NCBI GenBank assembly: GCA_023512835.1
Contig: CM042086.1
Location: 14,334,309 to 14,398,308 of the forward strand
Length of the DNA: 64,000 bases
Origin: Taxillus chinensis
Lineage: Eukaryota; Streptophyta; Magnoliopsida; Santalales; Loranthaceae
Direction of reading: 5' to 3'
The notes under the pieces were generated by a model. That model saw only the letters and a list, made by a program, of their open reading frames with translations. It ran no database searches and had not been told where the DNA came from. Made by a program: the position numbers and the translations under genes. Below, one piece after another: positions 1 to 13,002 of this stretch (position 1 is the stretch's first letter; each line of letters opens with the position of its first letter).

Positions 1-2682
1 AAATATGATTTCACTGATTTAAAATACATATCTTTAATAATTTTTTTTATTAATGTTATCATTTATTGAGTGTTATGGCAGGAAACTAAATTTGACTAGT
101 ATTATATACACTCAATAATTTTTAAAGATATTTGTTGAGCAGGATGGAAGAAAATATTTGGTATTTGACTCAATTATTTAGCTAAAAGGCTAAATGGATG
201 AGTTGGATGTGAATACTCTTAGGATACAAATTTTTAATGTTTGTTTTATATTTTTGTTTAGTGGTGGTAGAAAAAAACCAAATAAAGGTAAAAATAAAAA
301 AATTAGGGACAAAACTTTTAAAAAATAGATAATAAATAAAAAAATTATAAACCCTTAAAATAAAAAACATCATTCTTTAAAAACTTTAAAACTCTTTAAA
401 AGAACTTTATTTTTTTTAATTAAATATTTTAACTTTAGAAATAAACTGTTAAAATAAAAACTTTTAAACATTGAGAGCAAAAAACTTTTAAAAACATTTT
501 TAAAATTCAAAAAAACCTTTAAAACCTTTGAAACTTTAAAAAAGCAAAAGCAAAACTTTAATAAACAAAAAATTCAAAACTTAAAAAACTTGTAATCTTA
601 AAAGTAAATTGTTGAAATAAAAAATTTTAGAATTTGAAAATAAAAAACTTTTAAAACTTCAAAACTTTGAAAATAAGAAACAAAAAACAAAAAAACTTTA
701 AAACAAAAATAACAACAAAACATTAAATCAGACTTTTTTTTTTTGAAAACATAGAAAGAAAACTTAACCAAAATAAGTACTAGAACCTTAAAAAATCAGG
801 AAAAAGCCTAAAAAAATTAAAAATAACCTAAAAATATTTTTTTAACCAAAATAATTAGTACTAAAACTTTTTAACATTGCAGGATTGGATAATATCAATA
901 CTCAATCTAAATTATTTGAACATAAAATTATTGTGTGGTATATGCTTTTCCTTTTTTTTTCATAGCATGTTATAATCATTTTTAACTAAACTTTGGTGCA
1001 AGGAATTTATATCATAAATTCTTATATTTAAAAAAAATAAAAAAAACTGTACTTAAATAAACTAAGTGGAAAACCAATTGAGAAAAGTGATCACTCTACT
1101 CTATACCCTAAGGAAAAAAATATTTATCATTAGAATTTATTGATCTTACATTTAATTAAAGTTTTTTAACAAAGTTAAAACAAATAAAGAATTTTCTTTC
1201 TGAAATAAGTATTAATTTTGAGTGTTATGGAAATGCTAATATTTTTTATTAATTATATTAACTATAAAGAATTATATTAACTATAAAGAATTATATTTGT
1301 TTTTTTATTAATTTTAATTTTTTTATATATGAATATTAAAAAAATTAAAAAATAAATAAATATAATAATATAACTTGCACGGAAAATTTTAATATATACA
1401 AACCAAACATATTAATTAAAATTTACCAATAACATAATATCTGTAAATATTAATTTAATATTAAAATAAAATTATCATTTAATATATTTTCCTAAAATAA
1501 AGATTCTCTTACATTCAACTTAAGGAGCGAAGGTAATTAAATCATGATAATTATTAGATAGTAATGCAAATTTACATGCTTGTTGGAATATAATGATAAC
1601 AAATAAAAAGCCTTAGTCTTAAGTATGCGTGCTGGGTTGTTTATTGGTTTATCTCATTTGCTATATATATATATATATATCAGAACCAATGGTATATATC
1701 TCTTTTTAGTTATATGTATATATATATGCTTCCGCTCTTAATGAAACTTAATTCTCTCAAATCTTCCCCTTTTTCAATCTGCAGTCTTTCCTTTAATTAT
1801 TGTGCTTTCATCTCATCATCTCATGATCCCCCGTCTTTGGGAAACCCTATAGTTCCATAAATTAATGTTCAGAAACGTACGACGTACGGTGCATGGTTAA
1901 AAAACGTAACAAATTAGAAGAAGATAAATTGGATGGAAGTATTAATTAAAAAAAGGATTAGTTTTAAAAGCATTTGCTAGAACCATTTCTTCTTTGAGAA
2001 AAAGGAAAAGAAAAGGCTTTAATGTCAAGTTTTTGATAAAATTTTAAGAGAGAGAGAGAGAGATTTTTTTTAAATTGAAGTGAATAAAAAACAATATTCG
2101 AGCCTTTCCCAATGTTTTTAAATTGAATTGAATATATAAAAATTAATGTTCGAAGCCCGCCAGCATCATGCATTGGGTATGCTTCTAGACACTAAGACAA
2201 TCATTAATCTCAAATTTTATTTTGGTAAAATTTATTTCAAATATATTTTATTCTCTAATGGCGTAAAAGCCATTCGTCTGATGAAATTAGCACACACGAC
2301 ACTGCAAAAGAAAGGATATGCATGGTTTCAACTCCATGAAAACACTGTATATAGCAAAGATTATTAGCTTCAGCAAAGAGACCAAAACTCAGGGAATTAA
2401 AGATATTCATCAGCATCAACTGTTCAACAGGCGAGGCCTTGGCAGCAAAGGCTTCTTCTGGTCAGAGCCCTGCACAAAGAACAAAAGCACCTTTGTTTTT
2501 GAGATTTTTGAGAAGAGTACGTTCCACCTCACAAAATCTAGTTAATTAAACTTCAATGGAATCTATATATTAAGTCATAATGATCATAATTGAATCATCA
2601 TAAATTCTGTCATTACTAGCTAATACCCCATTGTTAAATTTAAAAGGAAAAGAAGTTACAATTTTATGAATATATAATTACC
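1..2682. other. AT-rich intergenic spacer
   Basis: No convincing gene is seen. Positions 360-850 are a low-complexity tract built from repeated AAAACTTTTAAAA-like words. Short TA runs lie at about 1663-1680 and 1717-1728, and a GA run at about 2050-2062. The 3' untranslated region of the YABBY gene, which reads leftwards, presumably occupies the right end. The short open frames here have no recognisable domains and an AT-driven composition. Confidence 0.7.
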
Positions 2683-3607
2683 TCATTTTGATCGATTCTT
2701 GTTGGCCTCCAAAATCAGCCCAAAATGAGTTCGTGGGAAGTGTGCCCACTGCCAAATAAATCCAACGGCACCAGTCAGGTTTCCCATAAAACCATATATA
2801 GTTCTATATGTTAGGATATCTATATATGCATGTATATTAATTATAACATGGATTTGAAATTAAAAGCAATTAACACTTATATTTACGAACCTAGCACAGA
2901 TCCACACACACACAGACACCCCTTTTCTTGTAGTGTCATTCTTAATTTTGTCCTTTGTATCAACTAAAATTTACTTACATTTTTTGCAGCAGAACTGAAG
3001 GCTTCCCTGTGGCTTATATCCGGATTATTGGTCTTTATCCTTTGAATTTCCTCTCTACACGTTACACGCATTGCATATTTGATCATTGCATATTCATATA
3101 TAAATAACTAGGGAAAGAACTGTTACAGTGATTAAGAACAATTAATCTGCCTACTTTATGAACTGATTGTATGCAGAAGGTACTCGCTGCTTCTTCTCAG
3201 GAGCTGATGAGAATGAAAACAAAACCAACCATGTAGAAATCATATATATACACCGACGTCATTATAATCTATATTACTGATCATGATAACTAATATATAT
3301 CTACCCTTAAATAATTAAATTAGTAACTCACGGCGATTCACAGTCCGTTCTTCTTCAACATTTGTAGACGAGGGATGTGTTGGGAGTCTGTTACTGTGAT
3401 AATTATAAGGCGAGGTGTAGTTTGGCACCTGAAATTAATTAATTCAAGAGTTTCGAGTTTAAATATCAGCATGGAATAAAAGATATGCGGTCTACGCTAC
3501 ACAGATATAGTAGCGTATAATTTAAAATTTTTTTAGCAGCATTCTCAGATTCCCGTCTATATATAAAATAAAAGGATATATTAGATCTAGGAAAATAAAA
3601 AACATAG

Positions 3608-3651
<44 letters not shown>

Positions 3652-3731
3652 TCTACTTGTAATACTTATTGCAGCAACACTTCATAAAAAAATAATTTAA
3701 ACCGAAAGATCGAGGCTTCAATTTTTAAATA

Positions 3732-3819
<88 letters not shown>

Positions 3820-4430
3820 AAAATCTTCATTAGTAATTGCTTGATTAATTCAAATGGGTCAGTGGCCCCAGAATCCTCTAGCTAGCTAGCAGCTAGCTAG
3901 CTAGCTATTTAAACAAAATAGACTGCACGGGGTCTGGTCGGGTAAGGTTACAGACTTACAGTTTGTCAGGGGGTGGTGGCTTCTAGCCCAAAGAAGAATG
4001 ACTTCCATTTTATTTACCAATACAAACAGACCAACACACAAAACAATATTACACAAGAACAAAAAAAGAAGCCAGCGGTTGTCAAAAAAAAAAACTATAT
4101 ATGCAGATAATTAATTATATGACAACTCAAAATCTCCATTGCAACCTTGAGTTTTAACTTTTAACATGAAAATTAGCATGTACGATGTTATTATTAATTT
4201 GTCGCATAAGCAATCGCAAAATAAAAGAAAAAGAAAAATTTAATGTCCCAGCTAGCAGAATAGCAGATACTCGAAATGGATTTTGAAACGAATAAATTCC
4301 AATATAATATTAATAGTAGCTCCTGACATCCCAAACTAGTGGACAATCCCAACAATGAAAGTACGAGAAATTAAATGGCGTATATAATATATAGTACCTA
4401 AAATTAATTGTATAACAAACTATAATATTA

Positions 4431-4477
<47 letters not shown>

Positions 4478-5323
4478 CCTGCTGAAGGTCTTCTTGACAA
4501 GTGAAGGACGATTGGGAGTGAAACGCTGCTGCAGAGGCAGCCATGTTTACGGACCACATGTTACTGCAGTGGCCGCATCGCACTGTCACTGTGTCCATCA
4601 AGCTGCTGCATGGAACGCCTACCTGCAGCCAAATAACATGTAGTCCAAAAATTAATGAGACTAGCCGTATACCATGATAAAGAAGATCGATCAACATCTA
4701 AACCAACCCGCACAAACATAGTTTTTTTTTAGGGTTATGTTTGTTTTGCGAGAGGAGAGAAATCTTCATATAAATATATATTTATATATTTATTTCCTTA
4801 TCATCTTAAGAGTTTGAAAGCACGAATGAAGTGCAGTATATTTTTGTAATGATAAGGACAGGCTGATCAAACTCCAAATTTTCATTTTCATGTCCTAAAA
4901 TTAATAATAAAGAGGAAAGGGCACAATAATATCTGGAGCTAGATCTGCAGGTATGACTTTTCATTGACTGCAAAAGGAGAAAGAAAAGAAAGTCTTAGGG
5001 ATGGAGACCTGACTGTACGGGCACAAAAACAAGAAACCCATATCAAAAATCACCAGATTTTATTATGATATATAGCTTATCATTACAAACTTACAACACA
5101 AGTACACCCATTTTTTTTAAGGATCCAAATCAGGAAAGACTAAATTTTAAGCTACACATACCTAAATTATATATAGAGATAGATACATATATATAAATTA
5201 TGTATATGATATGAGATATTACATATATATATATATGCATATGTATACCGCAAGAAGAATATTGCAAAACTTGCAAGGGATGTAGCAGAGTTTCTCAGAG
5301 ATGGCATCTATGCAGCTCGACAT
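2683..5323 (-). CDS. YABBY transcription factor, YAB5 type
   Basis: Six exons join into a 168-residue protein: 5323-5249, 4622-4479, 3428-3332, 3203-3155, 3054-2979 and 2748-2683. All have GT-AG borders and the frame closes exactly. Residues 13-40 hold the zinc finger, with Cys pairs in YIPCKFC and VRCGHC. After a linker beginning VPNYTSP comes the HMG-like YABBY domain ([17 protein letters not shown], then [19 protein letters not shown], then [14 protein letters not shown]). The stop follows NKNRSK. YABBY proteins are nuclear DNA-binding factors that set abaxial identity and lamina growth in lateral organs. The opening MSSCID...[15 protein letters not shown] and the NMWSVNMAA segment fit the YAB5 subgroup better than YAB2, CRC or INO. 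The start is the first ATG before the finger. Intron 2 carries large TA and GA microsatellites. Family is certain; the subgroup is inferred. Confidence 0.93.
3610..3648. repeat. (TA)n microsatellite in YABBY intron 2
   Basis: About 19 uninterrupted TA units lie inside the second intron of the YABBY gene. Confidence 0.95.
3735..3818. repeat. (GA)42 microsatellite in YABBY intron 2
   Basis: About 42 perfect GA units run without interruption inside the second intron. Read on the coding (minus) strand this is a CT tract, the type of sequence that GAGA-binding (BBR/BPC) proteins recognise in plants. A role here is only a possibility. Confidence 0.95.
4433..4474. repeat. (TA)n microsatellite at the intron 2 donor of the YABBY gene
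   Basis: About 20 TA units begin within ten bases of the intron 2 donor (exon 2 ends at 4479). Length changes here would sit very near a splice site. Confidence 0.95.
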
Positions 5324-5650
5324 GTCTATCCACAGAGATTCGAGAACTGTCAATACCCAGAATAAAGAGGAAGGAAAAACTGATAGAAGGGAGATAATAT
5401 TTTAGGATATATATAGACGCAACTGTAAAACTATATTCCAAATATATAGATAGGGGAAAGAACTATGCATATGGGTGAGCACATCATCATAATCAGCTGA
5501 GTGAAGCCAACAAAAGTAAAAGTAAAAAATAAATAGAGAAGAGATGTAATAAAAGAGAGAAAAAGATAATTGTTATAATTAGGGAAAGGTTAGGGTTTGA
5601 GAGGAGCGTTGAGAATAGATCGATCTTTGGGTGCATTATTTGCTTTCCAT

Positions 5651-5659
5651 ATTTATATA
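5651..5659 (-). promoter_or_regulatory. Candidate TATA box of the YABBY gene
   Basis: On the minus strand the sequence reads TATATAAAT about 330 bases before the YABBY start codon. This fits a TATA box with a leader of roughly 300 bases. It is a motif match only; no start site is visible. Confidence 0.4.
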
Positions 5660-6241
5660 CATGCCAGTAGTTATGGTGGATATCTCCCCCAAGAAGTTGT
5701 GTACCCCACTCTCATCCCTTGTCCACTACTTTAATTTGACAGAGAAGGGATGTACGTACATGTCTCTCTTTTTTAATTATTATTTTATTTTAGGGGCCGG
5801 GTTGTGTGTTGGCAATGGCATCTTCTTCAATTATGTTTGTGCGTGATAAAAAAAATGTCTTTCATTTGTATCTATATTTAAATAAATAACCTGTATGTTA
5901 ATGGTTAAATGACTGCAGTAGAATTTGCGGCATGGTATGAGGAGCCAGAAGGCAAATTAGGAGGAATCAAAACATATACGACTTATAAATTTATTTTATG
6001 AATAATAATCCTCAACAGACGAGATGCGGTGTGATATAATGCAATAACATTTGGATAACATTTTCACTCAAATGCCAAAAATTTGCTGTATAAATATTAT
6101 CATTTTAAACTGAATCATTCTATGCAATTAAATTAATTGTTGGGGATTTAGCAGGTGGGGATTTTAGGTGCCTTTACTTTTTATAATTAGAAAGGGAAGA
6201 GTGTAAGACTATATAAACTTAGGTAAAAGAAAAGATTACTG

Positions 6242-6289
<48 letters not shown>

Positions 6290-6665
6290 TATTCGGCCAA
6301 ACTACAAGCATGATTGTATGTCATAATTAATATTGTATTTTTTAGACTTATGAGACAACAACAGCTTGTATGACTTTAAATTTTATTGTGACATTAAAAC
6401 TTACTCTTTTCATGTTAGTGGCATTGGTTAATTTTTCTCCCTTAAGTAACGTAGGACAAATTATCCTAATAATTTCTCCTTTTGCCACTATAGGAATGGC
6501 TAATCATGAAATTTCTTGCTACTCTCCTATCTCTCAATCCTCCATCTTATATAGAGATTATACTAGTTCAATATTCTAGTGACTTTCAATCATATGATAC
6601 CACCAAGATCACACCTCACAAGAATATATTAGGATTTTCTTGGTTTTTCCTTTTTAGGCGATGTA

Positions 6666-6705
<40 letters not shown>

Positions 6706-9700
6706 TGTCATAAACTTTACAAATTAGTTATTAATTCAAAATTTGTGATTTGTTGTATTACCAAAATATTTGAGAAACCTGACAAAAGTAAATTTACATT
6801 AGGAGAAAAAAGTTTTTTACATATAGGCTTATTCGAGTTATCTTACCAAGTATGTTTATCATATTAGATTTTAAATCTCAAAAGATACAAAATCCTAACT
6901 TACGTTTTGTGTTTAGTTCACTTTAAGCCTTAATGTCACTAGCTTAAAGGATGCAAGATATCCAACATTTCTTAAAGAAAAAAAAGCAACTAGGAAATAA
7001 TATTTATGACTAATACATTTATCATGAAAGTGTTAGTTTGTAGTTTTACACCAATATTTATGACTAATTACATCTCACTGGATACAAAATCCTAACTTGG
7101 TGATAGTGTTAAAGGGCAATATATCTTGGCTTTCATGTATAGTTCACTTTAGGCCTTAGGGTCATTGGGGAATAATATATTTATCAGATAAAAGTGTTAG
7201 ATATATTTATACCATTTATGATCGACTAATTAATTTCTCTCATGTAAATTTAAAATGTTGTTTCTTTTCTCTTGAAAAGTCACTCATGTATTTGCCTTAT
7301 AAATATATTAATTTGCGCACTTTCACTCGTACACGTTAACCTATGATTTTTTTAATTATATGTGAAAATTATGATTGGATGATCCTGTCCTCTTCTTCAA
7401 AAGGAGGCTACATAGGTGTAGGAGTAAATTCTCTCACTCAAAGCCACAAACACTACCATTAATTTTTGATATATTACATGTGGACAAATTGTCCAATTAA
7501 TTTGGCATGCAATATAAACTTCAAAATATCAATTTCTTTTAGAAACATGCTCTCTATCAAACTTTATAGAATCATTTGATTACTTGACAAAAATGTTTGT
7601 GGGGTAAGTTAACTATTTGTGTTTGAGATTAGTTTGTTTCAAGTCTAAGTATACTTCATAATGATAGTTATATTCAAAAGAATAATCAAAGGATAATACT
7701 TATGATTACAAAATGAAAGACATTTGGTGAGGTTTATATGGACCCACTTTACTTATTTAATAGTTAAATAAAGTTGTAATGCATAAAATTGAATATTTAA
7801 ATATATTAATTGTTTTTAATGAAATAAAAAAATCAATTTTGACTCATATAACTTGGATTTTAAATCTACCATTGACAATTTGCATCCTAGCCATATTTGG
7901 GAATGATGACGTTGGCTTAAGGTGGCTTAGAGTATTAATATTGGCTTTATCAAAGTTAATATTAAAATTTGATGAAAAGTATTACTTTTTCATAAATTCA
8001 AGATTTTTTATCTAAAGTTTCACATTGAATTATTCATTCCATTCACGGAAATAATAATATAATATTATATATATACTATAATTTAGAGAAGAAAAAAATG
8101 TTATGATTTCGAAATTTAGCCATGTAATTTTCGCAGATGTAGAACCCGTTGGTGATAAACCAACCTAAAAAACAAGAAAAGTGATCAGAGAAAAACCAAA
8201 CAACCACATGGGTCAACATCAAAATACAAAACAACCAATCCTAAAAATGAACACAACCAAATTATGGTGTAGGGGGATAGTGGCGACAACTATAAGCAAC
8301 AATACACATTTTGCATTTTTAAATGATACACAAGCTATATATATAGTAGTTCGCTAAATTTGAAAAGAAATGAGGAATTATTATAGCTAAAAGTTATGCA
8401 TTTTGTGTTTAATGAATGCACGACTATTTCTTCAAAGTTTAAATTTGCATTGGCTTTTAATAAGTCCAATATCAGTGCCCTTAACATTTAGACTCAAGGA
8501 AGCTAAATTATAACTAAATAATAATTTAAAATTAACTATAATTTTCTCTTATTTAATTTACAATGAAGTTATTTTTAGTTGTGCTAACAAAAGTTGATTT
8601 CAAAATAAGCAGGTGAGTGTTTAATAAATGATAATTTTAAATGTGATGTAGATTCTAAAAATAGGTAATAGGTATTTGATAAATTTTTAAAAAATTATTG
8701 TGAAGGCTTAAAAAAATAAAAATATTTTTAAATTTTAAATTTTAAACGTACATTCTTCTTATTTTTAATTTTAAATAAGATTAATATTAGTATTTTATAA
8801 ATTATTAAATTGTTTATACTAAAAACTTTTTTTTATAAATAATTTTTATAAATTTAACAAACAGATTTAACTTTACTACAACACCATATAAATGTAATAG
8901 TTAGTATTGTTGTTGCAAGGTGCTATTGCTCTTCAAATACTGGGGCAAGAGAGGAAGAATAATGGACATTTCTACTTATTTTATCTTTCAAAAGCAATAT
9001 TAAACTGGCTCATTGTTGCAGTGACTTCTATGGCTAAATATTATTTTCAATTAAAATAATCCTCCTTTGTCAAACCAGAGATTTAAAACACAATCTCCGC
9101 TCCCCCTTGTATTTAATCACCGAACGAGACCTACGTACAGGTCCTCTCGCCAATCTCTTCAAACGTATATGTATGAACAGGAGCCTTCCAACACAGATCC
9201 TCCCGCCAGGTGAATTGGCCATTGACGAGAGGAGTGGGCGGAGGCTAGATGCATGCCGACCGAAGGCGGTGAAGGCTAGAAATTTAAAATTTAAAATTAA
9301 TATTTTAAAAAAATATTTTAAAACAAATTATTAAGGTTATGTTGATGTTGTGAAAAATGATCAACTAAATTCTGATCCATGCCCTCATACTGACTTTTAC
9401 CATTAAATAGGTGGCAAATAGATGAGTAATCAAATCAGAGTTTAATATTTAACTTAATAATTTAGTAAAAAAAAAAACTTGCTGAGCATGTTCTAAGAAG
9501 GTTTGGTTATATATGACAAATTAATATTTTATCAAAATAAAACCACACCAAATAAAGCGGTGTTGACCTCATGTTTTTTTTTTAAAACAAGAATGTCAAT
9601 GGAATACTTTAAATATAATAGTGTGAAATGCGAATTAGTTATGAATATAAATAAAAGTCAACCTGCTAAAGATTTGAATGTAAATAAAGGAGAGGACAAA

Positions 9701-10237
9701 GCACACGAAATAAAAGAGATGTATGAAAAAGCGCAAGGACGGCGGTGCCACACTTCCAAAACCTTATCAAGATCTCATCAGTGTCGGTTTAGACACGGTC
9801 ACACGGCCATAACTGGCCGACCAATTGATTATGCCCGCCCCTCTCTGGTCCTTTTCAATGTCTGTGCTCATTTCAATAAAAAAAAAGAAAAGCAAACAAA
9901 GTGATCACTCATTCACTTGCTGTCAATGGGTGTGGGTCGTTCATACCCATTCAAGTTCCAGAATCTGGTTTGGCATGGCTTCGGAATCTTACTTTCTTAG
10001 TATGCAGCCTTGGTAATGGGTACGTGGAACTATACAGATTTTTATGCAATCCCAAAATGTAATTTAGAAATTTCTTAAAACTATTATTTAAATCTCTAAT
10101 AATGCATGTAATGGCTCCCTCAAAAATTTTCATCTGCGCTTTTGCTTTTAGTTTTTATTTTTTCTATTAGTTTTAATTTTGATTCAAATGAAAATATAAC
10201 ACATTATCATCCGATTAATTCAATTGAAAATATCTAT

Positions 10238-10280
<43 letters not shown>

Positions 10281-10583
10281 TATATCTGCACTCACACCAC
10301 TTCCAATTCCACGCGTCACCGCAACCGCGCATCACGTCGGTTTACCCTCTCATCACCCCCTTCATGTAGGGTGTCACCGGGCCAGGCGCTTAGCTCTAGA
10401 CCAGTTCTACGTAATGATAGCCCCAACAAACTTAAACATTAAGGAATGGTGTCATGTTTCGAATCATGAAAACCTTCAGAAAGTGTCTTAATATACTTGG
10501 AACAGCTCGATAGTTTACAAGTTCTAAGTTCAAAACTCACTCTTACTAGTTGCGCTTAGGTCACAGGATGCCATATAGAACCT

Positions 10584-10778
10584 CTAAAATGGGTTGGTTG
10601 TGCTTGAACTAAGAAAGGTAGCGAGTGAGGGCGAGAATTCGAGGGAATCGAATCCCTGGAAGGCTCTCTGGCGACGGAACAACTCCAACGCTAAGCAGCG
10701 GTGCGTCGGGTTGGCGAACTCGACGCCGTGATGGATGGCGCAGGCGGCGGCGTGGATGTCCCAGTTAGTGGACTCCAT
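10584..10778 (-). other. Orphan coding-like fragment, unrecognised
   Basis: A 64-codon open frame starts with ATG and encodes MESTNWDIHAAACAIHHGVE and onwards. It has strongly G/C-biased third positions, quite unlike the AT-rich surroundings. No family is recognised. It could be the 5' piece of a lost gene carried here by a transposon, or a truncated gene. There are no flanking exons that I can read. Confidence 0.3.
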
Positions 10779-11090
10779 CTCGCCGATTTAGGTGGACCCT
10801 TGAATAGTTTGTTAAAAAATTAAAGCTTTGATTGAGAATTGGTATATACAATGTCCTTCCAAATTTCACAAAATATAAGTTGTTTTAGTATTTATGCTAA
10901 GTCAGTGGGTTCATGCAAAATTCTAAAACAAGAATTATTCAAACTACAAAAAAAAAAAAAAAATCCCAAGATTTAACACATATTTTAAATGAATATTTTC
11001 AATAAGCTCTTATAAAGTAATGTTTTAAATAATTCTCATTAAACTTACTCATTAGTTTGTGGTAATTTTTTGGTTGAGAAACAGCTAGAA

Positions 11091-11188
11091 TGACGCGACA
11101 GTAAATGACAACTACCTTTACTAGTTATTTAAAATAAGTTGACGCGACAGTAAATGACAACAACCTTTACTAGTTATTTAAAATAAGT
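11091..11188. repeat. 49-bp tandem duplication
   Basis: A unit starting TGACGCGACAGTAAATGACA occurs twice, at 11091-11139 and 11140-11188, with one mismatch (ACTACC versus ACAACC). It is a recent local duplication in non-coding DNA. Confidence 0.9.
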
Positions 11189-13002
11189 TTATTTGTGAAT
11201 ATTTAGTTTAATTTTTTTAAATTGAATTATTTTTTAAAATCGAATTTGTTTTTTATATTTTTTATGCCTAAAAAGATACTATTGGAAATTTTTATAAAAC
11301 ATTTGCATTTTAATGACAAATATTAGGACTGACTAGAAAAACCAGTAACAAGATAATCCGATCGATCGAAAATCGAATAAACTAATTTTTATTTGAGCAG
11401 ATTAATTAATCCGTCAACCTAACTAAAAACTTAATAAACCAATTAATTAGATAAATGATACAACTTGTCTAAATTAATAGATGAACACTTCTGAATAAAA
11501 AATTTTCTCAGACTAATAAGAAAGATGAAAACTTTATAAATTAGAGATAAAAGTTTATTGGTTTTAGGTTTTGTAGGTTAATTCAAATATATTTTTGATG
11601 ATGACAATTTATTTGATTTGATTTGATGGGATTAAGTATCAGATTATGCATTATAGTTTGTGTTGATACTGTTAATTTAAGGTGAAAAATTGGTAATACA
11701 AACCAATATTAAAATTTAATCCGATTTAATCTGATTTAATTTGACAAACCGACCAACCGAAAGTCGAATAAATCGATTTGAGAAGATTGAGCAATTCCAT
11801 TAACCTAACTGAAAACCAAATTTTCAATTTAGTAAAATAATGTAATATATCCAACCCAACCAATGAATACTTTTATAAAATATATTAAGGTGACATATAG
11901 TTATATTATGTACGACAATGCCTAATTTTACATTGCTTTTAATATAGTTTCTAAGCAAAAACATTAAAATTCATTTAGTATAGTTAAAAAAGCACATATA
12001 AAAAGTTTCTATTTTTTATATCGAAAAAAACAGTAGCAGTATATATGAATTACTTTTCAAAGTTATTTTTTTAGGCAACAACATTAAAATTTATAAAATA
12101 CTAATATTTTTTTTAAATCTAGCTAAGTTTAACATTTAAAATTTTTCTTTCAACATTTACAATAATTTTATGTGTGATTTATTAAATACATATTATTATT
12201 CCTAGAATTTATAAAACTTTAAAATTATAATTCATTAAATATGCAGTAATTTGTTTTATTACAGTTAAAAATAACTTTTTTAAAAAATAATGTTTACCAA
12301 GCCAGGCAACGTCTACATCAAAGGTATTAAATTCCTTCAGATTTTTTACCCACGTGGAACATGAGATTCTCTGTGCCCAACGAACGTGTCTTATTTGTTT
12401 TCCATCCATCTTGATGGAATCATATTCCTTCAATTGTGTTGCCGGTATCACAACTCTCGCACCCACCAGCTAATCCAATCCCTAAAATTAACAACGCCCT
12501 TACCACCTGTATGATTATGAATTAGTTAGATAATGTTATGAAACTGTTTTTTACTGAACTGTTATAAAAATAAATAAGTTGGTGTTTAATAAAATATAAT
12601 TTTAAAAATACATTGAGAATAGAATATATTAAATAATTATTTAAGTGTATTGATTTTTTTTAAATTTTATATATTTAAATTAATTTTTATATTATTAAAA
12701 TAATATTTAATACTATTTTTAAAATTTAATATGAAATAAACATAGAAGTTATAAAAAAAATATAAAAAATAAAGATAATAAAAATTATCTGTACTTGTCC
12801 ACGCATGGGTCTACTCTATTTTGTATATGCTCCTCGATTCATGTCTCCAGAGTCGCTTCCGTCGCCGGCGATTTCGATATCTGTGACGTTGAGGCCTCAT
12901 TTCATCGCCCGCAATCGAATACCTAAATGCCCGAATTCCCCAATCCCTGAATCGGATTCCACTAACGAAACAACACCCTCCCCCCACAAATCGAGCCCTG
13001 CA

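Larger units (their letters stand above)
5660..12804. other. Long AT-rich intergenic region
   Basis: No intact gene is seen in about 7 kb. It holds (TA)n at 6244-6280 and about 10240-10275, an AG run at about 6680-6705, a 49-bp tandem duplication (11091-11188) and an orphan coding-like fragment (10584-10778). Two diverged stretches rich in CCGA and TCGAATAA words (about 11330-11460 and 11700-11840) resemble each other and look like old repeat copies. Less AT-rich islands at 9060-9290 and 9750-10020 have open frames, but nothing recognisable is encoded there. Confidence 0.6.

Noticed and set aside
9107..9904. Open frames in the 9.1-9.9 kb islands
   Set aside because: Peptides match no family I know, and the frames run into AT-rich spacer.
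10440..10475. TTTCGAATC word resembling a tRNA T-loop
   Set aside because: No matching acceptor stem, D arm or A/B box pair could be built around it. No tRNA gene was recognised anywhere in the window.
11330..11840. CCGA-rich blocks considered as a second copy of the hAT MITE
   Set aside because: The words are similar in style, but no TAGGGGTG ends or target duplication could be found.
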